NCBI GenBank assembly: GCA_045636225.1
Contig: JAZTXB010000007.1
Location: 1-30,643 of the forward strand
DNA: 30,643 bases
Source: UMGS1613 sp045636225
GTDB lineage: Bacteria > Bacillota_I > Bacilli_A > RF39 > UBA660
Direction: 5' to 3'
Part shown: piece after piece, positions 9,448-17,665 of the stretch
Layout: each line of letters starts with the position of its first letter
Numbering within the stretch: the first letter of the stretch is position 1
Program-made: the position numbers and the translations under genes
Notes under the pieces: generated by a model
The model's database searches: none
Told to the model about the DNA's origin: nothing
What the model saw: only the letters and a program-made list of their open reading frames with translations

Positions 9448-10470
9448 TTATACCTCCTCATAATGTGAACGTAATTGCCCGCAAGCAGCATTCACTTTAC
9501 TACCAAATTCTCTTCTTATTGTAACTCCAATATTATTTTTCTTAAGTACATCATAAAACTTCATTATTGTATCTTTTGAGCTCTTTTTATATTCTATATG
9601 ACTAGTTTCATTATAAGGAATAATGTTTACATACGCATTCATTCCTCTTAATAAATCACTTAACTCTTTAGCACACTGTTCTGAATCATTTATCCCCTTT
9701 AGCATTATATATTCAAAAGTTACTCTTCTATTCGTTTTTTCTATATATTCTTTTACTACTTTAATTACTTCTTCTATAGGATAAGCTTTATTAATATTCA
9801 TAATAGAACTTCTAATTTCATTGTTAGAAGCATGAAGACTAATAGCTAAATTAACTTGTTTTGGATAATTAATAAATTCTTTTATTTTAGGAATTATACC
9901 ACATGTAGATACTGTTATATGACGACTACCTATATCTATCCCTTTTCCTGTATTTACAATATCTATAAATTTAAGAACATTATCATAATTATCAAATGGT
10001 TCTCCAATTCCCATTAAAACTATATGAGATATTCTTTTATTAGTTTCTTCTTCAACCATAAGTATTTGAGATACCATTTCATATACTTCTAAATTTCTAA
10101 CTTTCTTAAGTCTTCCACTCTCACAAAACTTACATCCCATATTACAACCAACTTGAGTTGAAATACAAATACTATTACCATAATCATGATACATAAGAAC
10201 TGCTTCTACTTTTTCATTATCTTTTAATCTAAATAAATATTTAGCAACATCTACATCTTCTTTTTTATCTATAATTTCTAATTTATCAAAATAAAAATCA
10301 TTTTTCATAGTATTTATTGTTTCTTTTGATACATTTCTCATATCATCAAAATTATTAATTCTTTTTTTATATACCCAATCAAATACTTGAGTTGCTTTAA
10401 ACTTTTTTTCATTTCTTTCTAAGAAATAATTTTCTAATTCTTCAAATGTTATACCATATATATTTTTCAT
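9448..10470 (-). CDS. rlmN: 23S rRNA (adenine2503-C2)-methyltransferase RlmN
   Basis: Radical-SAM enzyme that methylates C2 of A2503 in 23S rRNA (and A37 of some tRNAs in characterised members). The [4Fe-4S]-binding C109-x3-C113-x2-C116 lies in QVGCNMGCKFCESG. The conserved STCG and the near-C-terminal ACGQL supply the cysteines used in the two-step mechanism. Length 340 is typical. The post-cluster stretch ESGRLKKVRNL departs from the Bacillus form ASTLGGLKRNL; a Cfr-type activity (C8 methylation) cannot be excluded by eye, but the operon position argues for housekeeping RlmN. ATG at 10470 has AAGGTG five bases upstream. It is the first gene of the rlmN-prpC-prkC-rsgA-rpe cluster. Confidence 0.93.
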   Translation of the reverse strand: MKNIYGITFEELENYFLERNEKKFKATQVFDWVYKKRINNFDDMRNVSKETINTMKNDFYFDKLEIIDKKEDVDVAKYLFRLKDNEKVEAVLMYHDYGNSICISTQVGCNMGCKFCESGRLKKVRNLEVYEMVSQILMVEEETNKRISHIVLMGIGEPFDNYDNVLKFIDIVNTGKGIDIGSRHITVSTCGIIPKIKEFINYPKQVNLAISLHASNNEIRSSIMNINKAYPIEEVIKVVKEYIEKTNRRVTFEYIMLKGINDSEQCAKELSDLLRGMNAYVNIIPYNETSHIEYKKSSKDTIMKFYDVLKKNNIGVTIRREFGSKVNAACGQLRSHYEEV

Positions 10471-10486
10471 ACTTACACCTTTAATA

Positions 10487-10495
10487 ATTATACCA
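10487..10495 (-). promoter_or_regulatory. Extended -10 promoter of the rlmN operon
   Basis: TGGTATAAT (10495-10487) is a perfect extended -10 element 16 bases from the rlmN ATG. No good -35 box is visible 17 bases upstream (TATTAT), where the sequence runs into the terminator of the preceding gene. Confidence 0.6.
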
Positions 10496-10502
10496 AAAAT
10501 AT

Positions 10503-10529
10503 AAAAAAAATAATAGATGTTCTATTATT
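10503..10529 (-). terminator. Intrinsic terminator of the DUF5684 gene
   Basis: A 9-bp perfect stem AATAATAGA / TCTATTATT with a 3-base loop is followed on the minus strand by a run of T. It begins 13 bases beyond the stop of the gene at 10543-11115. Confidence 0.8.
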
Positions 10530-10542
10530 TTTCATACAATTT

Positions 10543-11115
10543 TTATAATTGATTTCCGCAGTTCATACAGAATTTATCTCCAGAATTTATTGGAGCACCA
10601 CAATTTTGGCAACTACCACCTGTCATTGGTTGAACTGGTTGTTGCATTGGTTGCCCTACTGGTTGTTGCATTGGTTGAACTGGTTGTTGTGCTGGCATAG
10701 CATTTTGATAAACATAATTTTTATTAAATGCAAGAATTGCCATAAATATTGGATTTAAGAAAACTAAGCCTATACCAAATCCAGCTGATTGACCAAATTT
10801 TTTTGCAAGCTCTATATAAATTAAGAACATTACAACAATATTAGCTATTGGTAAAAAGAATAAAGCAATATACCATAAAGGTTGTCCTGTTATTTCTAAT
10901 AGAACAATAATGTTATAAATTGGTACAATTGCTTCCCAACCTTGTTTTCCTGCTTTTTTATATACCTTCCAATTACAAACAATTGTAAAAATTCCAATTG
11001 CTAAAGCAACAATGTAAAAAAACGCTAAAACTCCAAGTGCAGCACCAACTCCTGTTGCTACTGTACTTCCAACATCATAACCATAACCATAATCATATCC
11101 ATAACCATAATCCAT
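10543..11115 (-). CDS. DUF5684 membrane protein with C-terminal zinc ribbon
   Basis: A 190-residue integral membrane protein of unknown function. The N-terminus is a Tyr-Gly repeat (YGYGYDYGYGYD), followed by about four hydrophobic segments between residues 17 and 130. Within these, KKAGKQGWEAIVPIYN and ELAKKFGQSAGFGIGL are the hallmark blocks of the DUF5684 family, members of which are sometimes mislabelled as signal peptidase. A linker of repeated Gln-Pro-Met (about 143-165) leads to a zinc ribbon, CQNCG-x10-CMNCG, at the C-terminus. The ribosome site is GGAGGAG eight bases before the ATG. It has its own promoter and terminator, so it is monocistronic. The family call rests on the membrane core; no function is claimed. 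Confidence 0.85.
   Translation of the reverse strand: MDYGYGYDYGYGYDVGSTVATGVGAALGVLAFFYIVALAIGIFTIVCNWKVYKKAGKQGWEAIVPIYNIIVLLEITGQPLWYIALFFLPIANIVVMFLIYIELAKKFGQSAGFGIGLVFLNPIFMAILAFNKNYVYQNAMPAQQPVQPMQQPVGQPMQQPVQPMTGGSCQNCGAPINSGDKFCMNCGNQL
10634..10689. repeat. Short tandem repeat in the Gln-Pro linker
   Basis: A 20-base unit, ACTGGTTGTTGCATTGGTTG, occurs exactly at 10634-10653 and 10658-10677, with a third partial copy at 10679-10689. It encodes the QPMQQPV linker of the DUF5684 protein and is a likely site of length variation. Confidence 0.85.
11075..11115. repeat. CCATAA hexamer-type repeat encoding the Tyr-Gly N-terminus
   Basis: Repeated CCATAA/TCATAT hexamers directly follow the start codon of the DUF5684 gene and encode alternating Tyr-Gly residues. 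Confidence 0.75.
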
Positions 11116-11144
11116 AAAACTAACTCCTCCTACTCTATAAACTT

Positions 11145-11173
11145 AGTATATATCATTTTTTTATATTTTACAA
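11145..11173 (-). promoter_or_regulatory. Sigma-A promoter of the DUF5684 gene
   Basis: TTGTAA (11173-11168), a 17-base spacer and TATACT (11150-11145), about 30 bases before the ATG at 11115. Confidence 0.75.
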
Positions 11174-11178
11174 TATAA

Positions 11179-12543
11179 TTATTTAATTTTATTATAAACA
11201 GTTAACATTGCATTTACTATTCTAGATAAAACTTCATTAGTATCATTTAAATCTAATCCAGATATATCAATGTTACTTAAAATTATCTTTCTCGCATCAT
11301 GATTTATTACTTTTTCTTTTAAATTTGTTCTATCATTAAATCTGTTAGTAAAACACTGAACACCATTATTAAAATACAAATCCTTAATCGCGCCTATAGC
11401 TTGATTAATATTATAAACACTAGCTGTATTAGCAAACGCAGTTTTTATTATATTATATTGCTCTTGATAATTATTTTGTTTATTTATAATTAAATTTAAA
11501 TATTCATTTATCAATTCTTCATCTGTGCTAGGAACAGAAACATTATTTTCTATTAATTTAGTTCTCATTAAATTTATCAAAAGTCCCGGTCTAACATATT
11601 TAAGCAAACCTTCTCTTGCTCTTTCTTTATTAGTAAAATACATAGGATTTAATTTTAAATATTCCTTAATAGCAGTAGCACTATTACCAGGATAATATTT
11701 TTCTGTTTGAGATATTGCAAACTCTAAATAATATGCTGGGTCTACAATTCTTTGTCTTTTCGAAGTATATTTATCTACTAATTTATTATTAGCATGACTA
11801 ATAAATTCATTCAAGTTAAATTCTTGAGTAGTTGTCTTGGATATTAAAGAATATATATCTTTTAAATCAGGATCTTCAATACTTGGAACACTACTTATTA
11901 CAAATTTATTTAGTTCTTCTACTGTAAGCAAATCTAATCTATTATATCTTTTTAGTGTTTCAATAAAATTACTAATTAGTTCACTAACTGTACTATTATA
12001 TGAATAATTATTATCCATAGTTATTCCTACACCATTCCAATTAGGTAAAAATGGATTAGTCTTCATAAGACCTTCTTTTATATATTGATTACTATTAATA
12101 TAATCAATTATAGTTTCCGCATCTTTTAAATTATTTACTCTAACAACTAAATCATCATTACGTATTTTATCTGATATTTTTGATTCATGTTCAATACCTG
12201 TAGAAGCAATAAAATCAAATAATTGATTTGCACCTTCCTTTATGTGATTATAATCAAGAGGTATATAAAGTTTAATTTCATTTCCATAAATTTTACCATT
12301 CGTAAACCATAAAAATGCCCTTTTTGGAATCTTAAAAGTATTAATTCTATTATCATACATATATCTTGATTCCCATCCAGTAAAATGTTCATCAATTTTA
12401 CAATATGGCATATGTTCTTGTTTTACATTAAATCCCATTAGATTAGAATAAACAAACTTTTGAGATATTTCTTGATTTGGATTTGAAATAGCATACTCTT
12501 TTAACATATCTAAAAACGATTGTATAAGCTCATAATTAGTCAT
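11179..12543 (-). CDS. Unrecognised 454-residue protein, possibly HopA1-like
   Basis: A soluble protein with no signal peptide or membrane helix. I do not recognise it firmly. Residues about 75-195 contain strands and spaced charged residues: KLYIPLDYNHIKEGANQLF, then SKISDKIRNDDLVVRV, then KTNPFLPNWNGVGITMD. The order (basic strand, Lys, Arg-x-Asp, then a Thr-x-Pro loop) resembles the HopA1-like family (Pseudomonas effector HopA1 and the related domain of class V lanthipeptide synthetases). That is a pattern impression, not an alignment. The remaining 250 residues are helical. ATG at 12543 follows AGGAG and overlaps the end of a small acidic gene by 8 bases. No terminator was seen between its stop and the next promoter. 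Confidence 0.8.
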   Translation of the reverse strand: MTNYELIQSFLDMLKEYAISNPNQEISQKFVYSNLMGFNVKQEHMPYCKIDEHFTGWESRYMYDNRINTFKIPKRAFLWFTNGKIYGNEIKLYIPLDYNHIKEGANQLFDFIASTGIEHESKISDKIRNDDLVVRVNNLKDAETIIDYINSNQYIKEGLMKTNPFLPNWNGVGITMDNNYSYNSTVSELISNFIETLKRYNRLDLLTVEELNKFVISSVPSIEDPDLKDIYSLISKTTTQEFNLNEFISHANNKLVDKYTSKRQRIVDPAYYLEFAISQTEKYYPGNSATAIKEYLKLNPMYFTNKERAREGLLKYVRPGLLINLMRTKLIENNVSVPSTDEELINEYLNLIINKQNNYQEQYNIIKTAFANTASVYNINQAIGAIKDLYFNNGVQCFTNRFNDRTNLKEKVINHDARKIILSNIDISGLDLNDTNEVLSRIVNAMLTVYNKIK

Positions 12544-12691
12544 TATTTTCTCCTAAATCAGATAATTTTTCTGTCAAATCTATAGTTTTTTCAAGTTCAT
12601 TTTCAAATACCTCATTAGTTTCCACTTCATCATCTTCTAAAATAGGAACTTCAATTTCATTACCTTTATATATCCACTTTTCTATTTTCAT
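12536..12691 (-). CDS. Small acidic protein upstream of the 454-residue protein
   Basis: A 51-residue protein, very acidic after its first 12 residues (MKIEKWIYKGNEIEVPILED, then Glu/Asp-rich). A longer frame from 12724 exists, but two things favour ATG 12691: GGTGG immediately upstream, and a strong promoter whose predicted start site (about 12700) lies inside the longer frame. The gene overlaps the next one by 8 bases, so the two are probably translated together. No family recognised; a small acidic partner or chaperone of the downstream protein is possible but unproven. Confidence 0.65.
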   Translation of the reverse strand: MKIEKWIYKGNEIEVPILEDDEVETNEVFENELEKTIDLTEKLSDLGENND

Positions 12692-12706
12692 ATTACCACC
12701 ACACAT

Positions 12707-12735
12707 ATTGTAACACACAACCATCTTTCAAGCAA
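12707..12735 (-). promoter_or_regulatory. Sigma-A promoter of the two-gene unit 12691-11179
   Basis: TTGCTT (12735-12730), a 17-base spacer ending in TGT and TACAAT (12712-12707), so also an extended -10. The -35 abuts the T run of the nifJ terminator. The implied transcript start leaves a leader of only about 9 bases before ATG 12691. Confidence 0.7.
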
Positions 12736-12765
12736 TAAAAAAAGGTTAATCAATCGTTAACCTTT
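12734..12765 (-). terminator. Intrinsic terminator of nifJ
   Basis: Minus-strand stem AAAGGTTAA / TTAACCTTT (9 bp, 7-base loop) followed by T7. The nifJ TGA stop (12752-12750) lies within the hairpin loop. Confidence 0.87.
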
Positions 12766-15700
12766 TGTAAATCACTATAATACTTATATCTATCCATTGC
12801 TTCTTTTTTATTTTGCTCCAATAAATTATTCGCATGTTCTTTATTTACTTTTTCTAACATTGAATATCTTGTTTGTGATTTTAAAAATTCTTCATATTTA
12901 TCAAAATCTACTTTCTTACTATCGAGAGTAAATCCATTATCAGGATGCCTTCTAAATGTTAAGAAATATCCAGATTCAACAGCCGTTCTTCCTGAATCTA
13001 AACTATTTTCCATTCCACCTTTTATTCCATGAGATATACAAGGTGAGTATGCGATTACTATAGATGGTCCATTATAATCATTTGCTTCTTTTAATGTTTT
13101 TATAACTTGCATCATATTAGCTCCAAGAGATATTTGAGCAACATAAGCATTTTTATAACTCATTGCTATTCTAGCTAAATCTTTTTTATTTGTTCTCTTA
13201 CCAGAGGTTGTAAAAGATGCAATAGACCCTGCCTTACTAGATTTACTTGATTGTCCACCTGTATTAGAATATACCTCTGTATCAAGTACTAAAATATTTA
13301 TATTATCATTACTTGCAAGAACGTGATCAATACCACTAAAACCAATATCATAAGCCCAACCATCTCCACCTATACACCAGTAATTTCTAGATGGAATATA
13401 ATCTTTTAATTCTTTTAAATCTTCTGAAATTTCATCGTTTAAATTATCATAAACTCTTTTTGTTATATCATAATTGTCATAATTATCTAGCCACTCTTTA
13501 AATAATTTAGAATTACTATTATCCATATTATTTTCCATAATATTTTTAATTCTATTTCTAATTAAATTGTTTCCCATTAACATTCCATAACCATACTCAG
13601 CATTATCTTCAAACAAAGAACTAGCCCAAGGTAATGTATAAGGGGTTGTTGGTGCTGAACCACCATAAATAGATGAACAACCAGTTGCATTAGCAATTAT
13701 TAAATTATCTCCAAATAATTGAGTTAATATTTTTATATATGCAGGTTCACCGCATCCCATACAAGCTCCACAATATTCAAATTTAGGTTTATTAAATCCT
13801 AAGCCTTTTATTGTAGTATCAGGATATTTATGTTTATTAGTAATATTTTCTTCTAAATAATTAAAGACTTCTTGTTCTTTATTTTTAATTTCATCACTAA
13901 GTGATTTAAATGTTAAAGCTTTATTACCTCTCATTCCAGGACAAGTTTTAACACATAAACCGCACCCTGTACAATCCATTATAGATATCCCTATAGCAAA
14001 ATAATTATCATTGTCCCCAATAGCTTTTTTGCATCTATTCTTTACATATTCTGGTGCTTTTTCATACTCTTCACCAGACAATAAATATGATCTTACTACA
14101 GAATGAGGACAAGCTATAGTACACTGATTACAATTAATACAATTTTCACTTATATAATGAGGAACTAACTCACTTATTCCTTTTTTACCTAACCTACTAG
14201 TTCCAGGTTTAAATATACCTGTTGGCATTTTAAGGAAGGCTGATGTTGGAAGAGAATCACCTTCTCTTTTAAACATTGTTTCATAAAAACCTAATTGTTT
14301 TTCTTCAATAACAACATTTTCATTATTTAATTTTATTTCTTTAATACTAGATTCAGTTAAATCTAAAGCAGTTATATTAGCTTTTACTATATCTTCACCT
14401 TTTTTATTAAATTTATCCTTTATATATTCCTCTAATTCTTTTTTTGCAAACTTATAATCAATTAAATCAGTAACATATAAAATAGCACATTCCATTATCA
14501 TACTTATTTTATTTTTTAATCCTACTTTAGTTGCAATATCATAAGCATTTAATGTATATATTTTTGTATTATTTCCTATAAGTAATTTTTTTAGTTTATA
14601 ACTAAAACTATTTAATAATTCTTCTTCTGTTTTACTAGTATTTATTATTAGTACCGAATTCTTACTTATACTTTTTAATAATTCAAATTCATCAAAATAA
14701 CTATCTTTAGATACTACTACTATATCTGGATTTTCTACATAATAAGTTGATCTTATTTTTTTATCACTTATTCTTAAATGAGAACGTGTTACTCCACCAC
14801 TCTTTTTAGAATCATATTGAAAATATCCTTGAACAAACTTTCCAGTATTATCACCTATTAATTTTATTATTGATTTAGAAGCACTTACCATTCCATCAGA
14901 ACCATATCCATAAATAAGTATTTCTTTACTTGTTTTAATATTAAATTCTTTTTCTTCTAAACTTAAATTAGTAACATCATCTACTATACCAATAGTGAAA
15001 TTATGTTTTGGATTATCAAGCATATCATATACTGCTTTAATCTGTGATGGAGTTGTATTCTTACTAGAAAGCCCATATCTACCACCAACTATATTAATAT
15101 TTTTATTTTTTAAAGCAGATACAATATCTAAATATAAAGGTTCACCTACTGTACCAAATTCTTTAGTTCTATCAAGTACAGCCATTATTTCTACACTAGA
15201 AGGAAGTATATTTAATAAATATTTAGTACTAAATGGTCTATATAAATGTACTTCTACTAAACCAACTTCTTCCTCTGTATTATCTATTACTTCTTTAATA
15301 GTTTCACAAACAGAACCCATAGCAACTATTACTTTCTTAGCATTTTTACTACCATAATAATTAAACGGTTTGTAATTAGTACCAGCTATATCATTTATTT
15401 TTTCCATATAACTAGCAACTATATCAGGTACCTTATCATAATAAACATTTCTTACTTCAGTTGCTTGAAAATATATATCATCATTTTGTGCAGTACCACG
15501 AGTATTTGGCCTCATAGGATTAAGTGCTCTACTTCTAAACTTATTTAAAGCTTCCGTATTTATTAATTTCTTATAATCATCTATTTCAAGTACATTTATT
15601 TTATTTATCTCATGACTAGTTCTAAAACCATCAAAAAAGTGCATAAAAGGTAAACTAGCTTCTATAGATGATAAATGAACAACACCACTTAAATATGATG

Positions 15701-16142
15701 CATCCTCAACAGAAGAAGATGCAAGCATACAAAATCCAGTACTTCTAGCCGCATATATATCTTGATGATCTCCAAATATAGAAAGTGCATGAGTAGATAA
15801 TGAGCGCGCTGCTACATGCATAACACAAGGTAACATCTCTCCTGCCATTTTATACATATTTGGTATCATTAAAAGAAGTCCTTGACTTGCTGTAAATGTT
15901 GTTGAAAGTACTCCATTTTGCAGTGCTCCATGAATAAATCCTGCAGCACCTGCTTCACTTTGCATCTCTACTACTTTAACTTTATCATTAAATATATTTA
16001 ATTTACCATTACTACTCCACTCATCTATATGTTCAGCCATAGGACTTGAAGGAGTGATTGGGTAAATACCTGCAAGTTCTGTAAACATATATGATGTCCT
16101 AGCACATGCTTCATTTCCATCTATAGTTTTTATTTGTTTCAT
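12750..16142 (-). CDS. nifJ: Pyruvate:ferredoxin (flavodoxin) oxidoreductase
   Basis: Converts pyruvate and CoA to acetyl-CoA, CO2 and reduced ferredoxin; the entry from glycolysis to acetate and hydrogen metabolism in anaerobes. The single-chain enzyme is near full length (1130 residues). Domain I starts with YPITPSSPMAEHIDEW. The ferredoxin-like domain has two [4Fe-4S] motifs, CINCNQCTIACP near 666 and CTGCGLCVKTCPG near 722. The TPP domain carries the proximal cluster cysteines CGACMGCGEP near 788, GDGWAYDIGF near 924 and NTGGQSSKSS near 959, with the last cluster cysteine in YSPCISHG. ATG at 16142 has AGGTG upstream. It is a single-gene unit with its own terminator. AckA in the same window would use acetyl phosphate derived from its product if Pta exists elsewhere. 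Confidence 0.97.
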   Translation of the reverse strand: MKQIKTIDGNEACARTSYMFTELAGIYPITPSSPMAEHIDEWSSNGKLNIFNDKVKVVEMQSEAGAAGFIHGALQNGVLSTTFTASQGLLLMIPNMYKMAGEMLPCVMHVAARSLSTHALSIFGDHQDIYAARSTGFCMLASSSVEDASYLSGVVHLSSIEASLPFMHFFDGFRTSHEINKINVLEIDDYKKLINTEALNKFRSRALNPMRPNTRGTAQNDDIYFQATEVRNVYYDKVPDIVASYMEKINDIAGTNYKPFNYYGSKNAKKVIVAMGSVCETIKEVIDNTEEEVGLVEVHLYRPFSTKYLLNILPSSVEIMAVLDRTKEFGTVGEPLYLDIVSALKNKNINIVGGRYGLSSKNTTPSQIKAVYDMLDNPKHNFTIGIVDDVTNLSLEEKEFNIKTSKEILIYGYGSDGMVSASKSIIKLIGDNTGKFVQGYFQYDSKKSGGVTRSHLRISDKKIRSTYYVENPDIVVVSKDSYFDEFELLKSISKNSVLIINTSKTEEELLNSFSYKLKKLLIGNNTKIYTLNAYDIATKVGLKNKISMIMECAILYVTDLIDYKFAKKELEEYIKDKFNKKGEDIVKANITALDLTESSIKEIKLNNENVVIEEKQLGFYETMFKREGDSLPTSAFLKMPTGIFKPGTSRLGKKGISELVPHYISENCINCNQCTIACPHSVVRSYLLSGEEYEKAPEYVKNRCKKAIGDNDNYFAIGISIMDCTGCGLCVKTCPGMRGNKALTFKSLSDEIKNKEQEVFNYLEENITNKHKYPDTTIKGLGFNKPKFEYCGACMGCGEPAYIKILTQLFGDNLIIANATGCSSIYGGSAPTTPYTLPWASSLFEDNAEYGYGMLMGNNLIRNRIKNIMENNMDNSNSKLFKEWLDNYDNYDITKRVYDNLNDEISEDLKELKDYIPSRNYWCIGGDGWAYDIGFSGIDHVLASNDNINILVLDTEVYSNTGGQSSKSSKAGSIASFTTSGKRTNKKDLARIAMSYKNAYVAQISLGANMMQVIKTLKEANDYNGPSIVIAYSPCISHGIKGGMENSLDSGRTAVESGYFLTFRRHPDNGFTLDSKKVDFDKYEEFLKSQTRYSMLEKVNKEHANNLLEQNKKEAMDRYKYYSDLQKVND

Positions 16143-16158
16143 AAAATCACCTATTATA

Positions 16159-16187
16159 ATTATACTATAATATTTATTTTTTTTCTA
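16159..16187 (-). promoter_or_regulatory. Possible promoter of nifJ
   Basis: TATAAT (16164-16159) lies about 17 bases before the ATG, with a weak TAGAAA (16187-16182) 17 bases upstream. The region is so AT-rich that alternatives cannot be excluded. Confidence 0.4.
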
Positions 16188-16802
16188 CTAGTTTATAAAC
16201 ACTCATAAATAAGCTTTCATCAGTAATATACTTAATTATTATCTCATCATTTTCCTTACACAAAATTATACCTATTGTTTTATTCATATAATCTTTCTTA
16301 ATATTTAAATCTATATAATTCATATATAATTTTATTTGACCTATATCACTAGGTTTAAGCACTCTAATTTTAAGTTCTAATACTATATATGATTATAATT
16401 CAATATTATAAAATAATAAATCACATCTAAATTTTCCTAATTTACATTCACTTCCTACATACGTAAATCCATATCCTAGTTCTATGATAAATTAGTCGAT
16501 GTCAATTGTTGGGGCACTGCCCCAACTTTTTTAAAAATAAAATATAATTTTCTCAGTCTAGACAAATTAGTATAATTATATCCCTTGCCATATAAATTAG
16601 TTAATTCCTTACTCCACTCTTTTATTAATCCCTTCCCATATTTAGCGCGTGTTTTACCTCTTTGGGCTTCTACTATAAGTTTACCTATTTCAAAATTAGT
16701 ATTTAGCTTATAATTATCTTCTATCATTCTATGTTTATTATTTAACACTATTTCTTTTTCTATTAATATTTTTAATTTTAATAATAAATTAAAAAAAGAC
16801 AA
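16174..16802 (-). pseudogene. Decayed DUF1016/YhcG-family PDDEXK nuclease
   Basis: Remains of a YhcG-type nuclease, a family often found in mobile islands and near restriction loci. The N-terminal DUF1016 part is legible at 16802-16482: FEIGKLIVEAQRGKTRAKYG, then LYGKGYNYTNLSRLR and VPQQLTS. It then stops. In another frame from about 16490 the C-terminal nuclease part resumes with ELGYGFTYVG and CDLLFYNIEL, meets an in-frame TAA at about 16394, and continues with LELKI, IGQIKLYMNYIDLN and IGIILCKENDE to the stop at 16174. The Asp of DLLFYN and the Glu-x-Lys of LELKI are the PDDEXK residues, so the active site is still readable. The middle is deleted, there is a frameshift and a stop, and no proper start exists (the N-terminal frame opens with TTG inside the spo0A terminator). 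Confidence 0.85.
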
Positions 16803-16815
16803 AATAAATTTGTCT
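16791..16815 (-). terminator. Intrinsic terminator of spo0A
   Basis: Minus-strand stem AGACAAA / TTTGTCT with a 5-base loop followed by T7. The spo0A TGA stop begins at the base of the hairpin. Confidence 0.8.
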
Positions 16816-17573
16816 CATCTAACCATGTGATAATCTAGTCTAAGTTTATCTGCAACTGTTACTATGAACTCGGAATTAGTAGGTTTAGCTCTATCAATAT
16901 CAACACTATTACCAAATATTTCTTCCATTAAATCCCAGTTACCTCTATTCCAACTTACTTCAATAGCATGTCTAATAGCTCTTTCTACTCTTGATACTGT
17001 TGTATCAAATTTACTAGCAAGTTCTGGATATAATTCCTTAGTTATACCACCTATCATATTAGGATTATCAAATATCATACATACTCCATCTCTTATATAT
17101 TGATATCCTTTAATATGAGATGGAATACCTAATTCATGTAGTATCTTTGTTATAGATATTTGTATATTATTATGATGTAAATCTATATTTTTACTATTCT
17201 TTTTCTTGTTAGCTAAATCTAATATTCTCTTTTCTAAATCAGTAAAATCAAATGGTTTTAATATATAATAATTTACGCCATAATCAGATACTTCTCTAAT
17301 TACTTCTTGCGTGTTATAGCTAGTTGCGACTATTACTTTTTTGTTTATATTATGTTTTTTCATTTCTTCTAAAACGTATAAACCATCTTTTTTAGGCATT
17401 ATTAAATCTAGTATAACTACATCATAATTTGATTTTTGTATTTTTTCAAATCCCTCTACTCCATCATAAGCTTCTTCTACTACTTCTATTTGTTTACTAC
17501 TTTTAAAATACTCCTTTACTGCTTCAATTAACTGCACATTATCGTCTATCATAAGAACTTTAACTTTGTCCAT
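16815..17573 (-). CDS. spo0A: Sporulation master regulator Spo0A
   Basis: Response regulator that, once phosphorylated, binds 0A boxes and switches cells towards sporulation or stationary-phase programmes. The receiver (about 4-120) has D10-D11, phospho-acceptor D56 in ILDLIMP, T84 and K106. The linker is Asn/Lys-rich. The C-terminal Spo0A domain (about 140-250) is highly conserved, including HIKGYQYIRDG, the recognition helix SRVERAIRHAIE (194-205) and the end block AKPTNSEFIVTVADKLRL. Length 252 is normal. ATG at 17573 follows GGAGAG. No spoIVB neighbour is seen, unlike Bacillus; the flanks are tpiA and a dead nuclease. The conserved DNA-binding domain suggests a working regulator, but whether the organism sporulates cannot be told from this window. 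Confidence 0.97.
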   Translation of the reverse strand: MDKVKVLMIDDNVQLIEAVKEYFKSSKQIEVVEEAYDGVEGFEKIQKSNYDVVILDLIMPKKDGLYVLEEMKKHNINKKVIVATSYNTQEVIREVSDYGVNYYILKPFDFTDLEKRILDLANKKKNSKNIDLHHNNIQISITKILHELGIPSHIKGYQYIRDGVCMIFDNPNMIGGITKELYPELASKFDTTVSRVERAIRHAIEVSWNRGNWDLMEEIFGNSVDIDRAKPTNSEFIVTVADKLRLDYHMVR

Positions 17574-17599
17574 AATATATCTCTCCTATTTCTATAATG

Positions 17600-17628
17600 A
17601 TTATACTACATACAACTTAAAGCTTCTA
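17600..17628 (-). promoter_or_regulatory. Possible spo0A promoter
   Basis: TATAAT (17605-17600) lies 26 bases before the spo0A ATG, with a poor -35 (TAGAAG, 17628-17623) at 17 bases. A weak -35 is compatible with an activated promoter. Confidence 0.45.
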
Positions 17629-17658
17629 GAGTTTATTTTATCTAGTTTTGTCATAATT

Positions 17659-17665
17659 TGTCGAA
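17659..17665 (+). promoter_or_regulatory. Candidate 0A box (Spo0A-binding site) upstream of spo0A
   Basis: TGTCGAA matches the 0A-box core exactly and lies about 90 bases upstream of the spo0A start, in the 109-base gap after tpiA. From base composition I estimate one to three chance matches in a window this size, so position is the main support. Confidence 0.4.

Noticed and set aside
9447..9491. Longer start for the PP2C phosphatase
   Set aside because: It overlaps rlmN by 44 bases, has no ribosome site and adds 15 residues not in the family; ATG 9446 has a perfect AGGAGG.
9448..10470. Cfr-type resistance methyltransferase
   Set aside because: Although the stretch after the Fe-S cysteines differs from Bacillus RlmN, the gene leads the conserved prpC-prkC-rsgA-rpe cluster, which points to housekeeping RlmN.
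14995..15357. Plus-strand 120-residue ORF inside nifJ
   Set aside because: It is antisense to a conserved part of nifJ, has no ribosome site and no recognisable domain.
16482..16802. An intact 106-residue gene
   Set aside because: Its start is a TTG within the spo0A terminator and it is only the N-terminal part of a broken DUF1016 protein.
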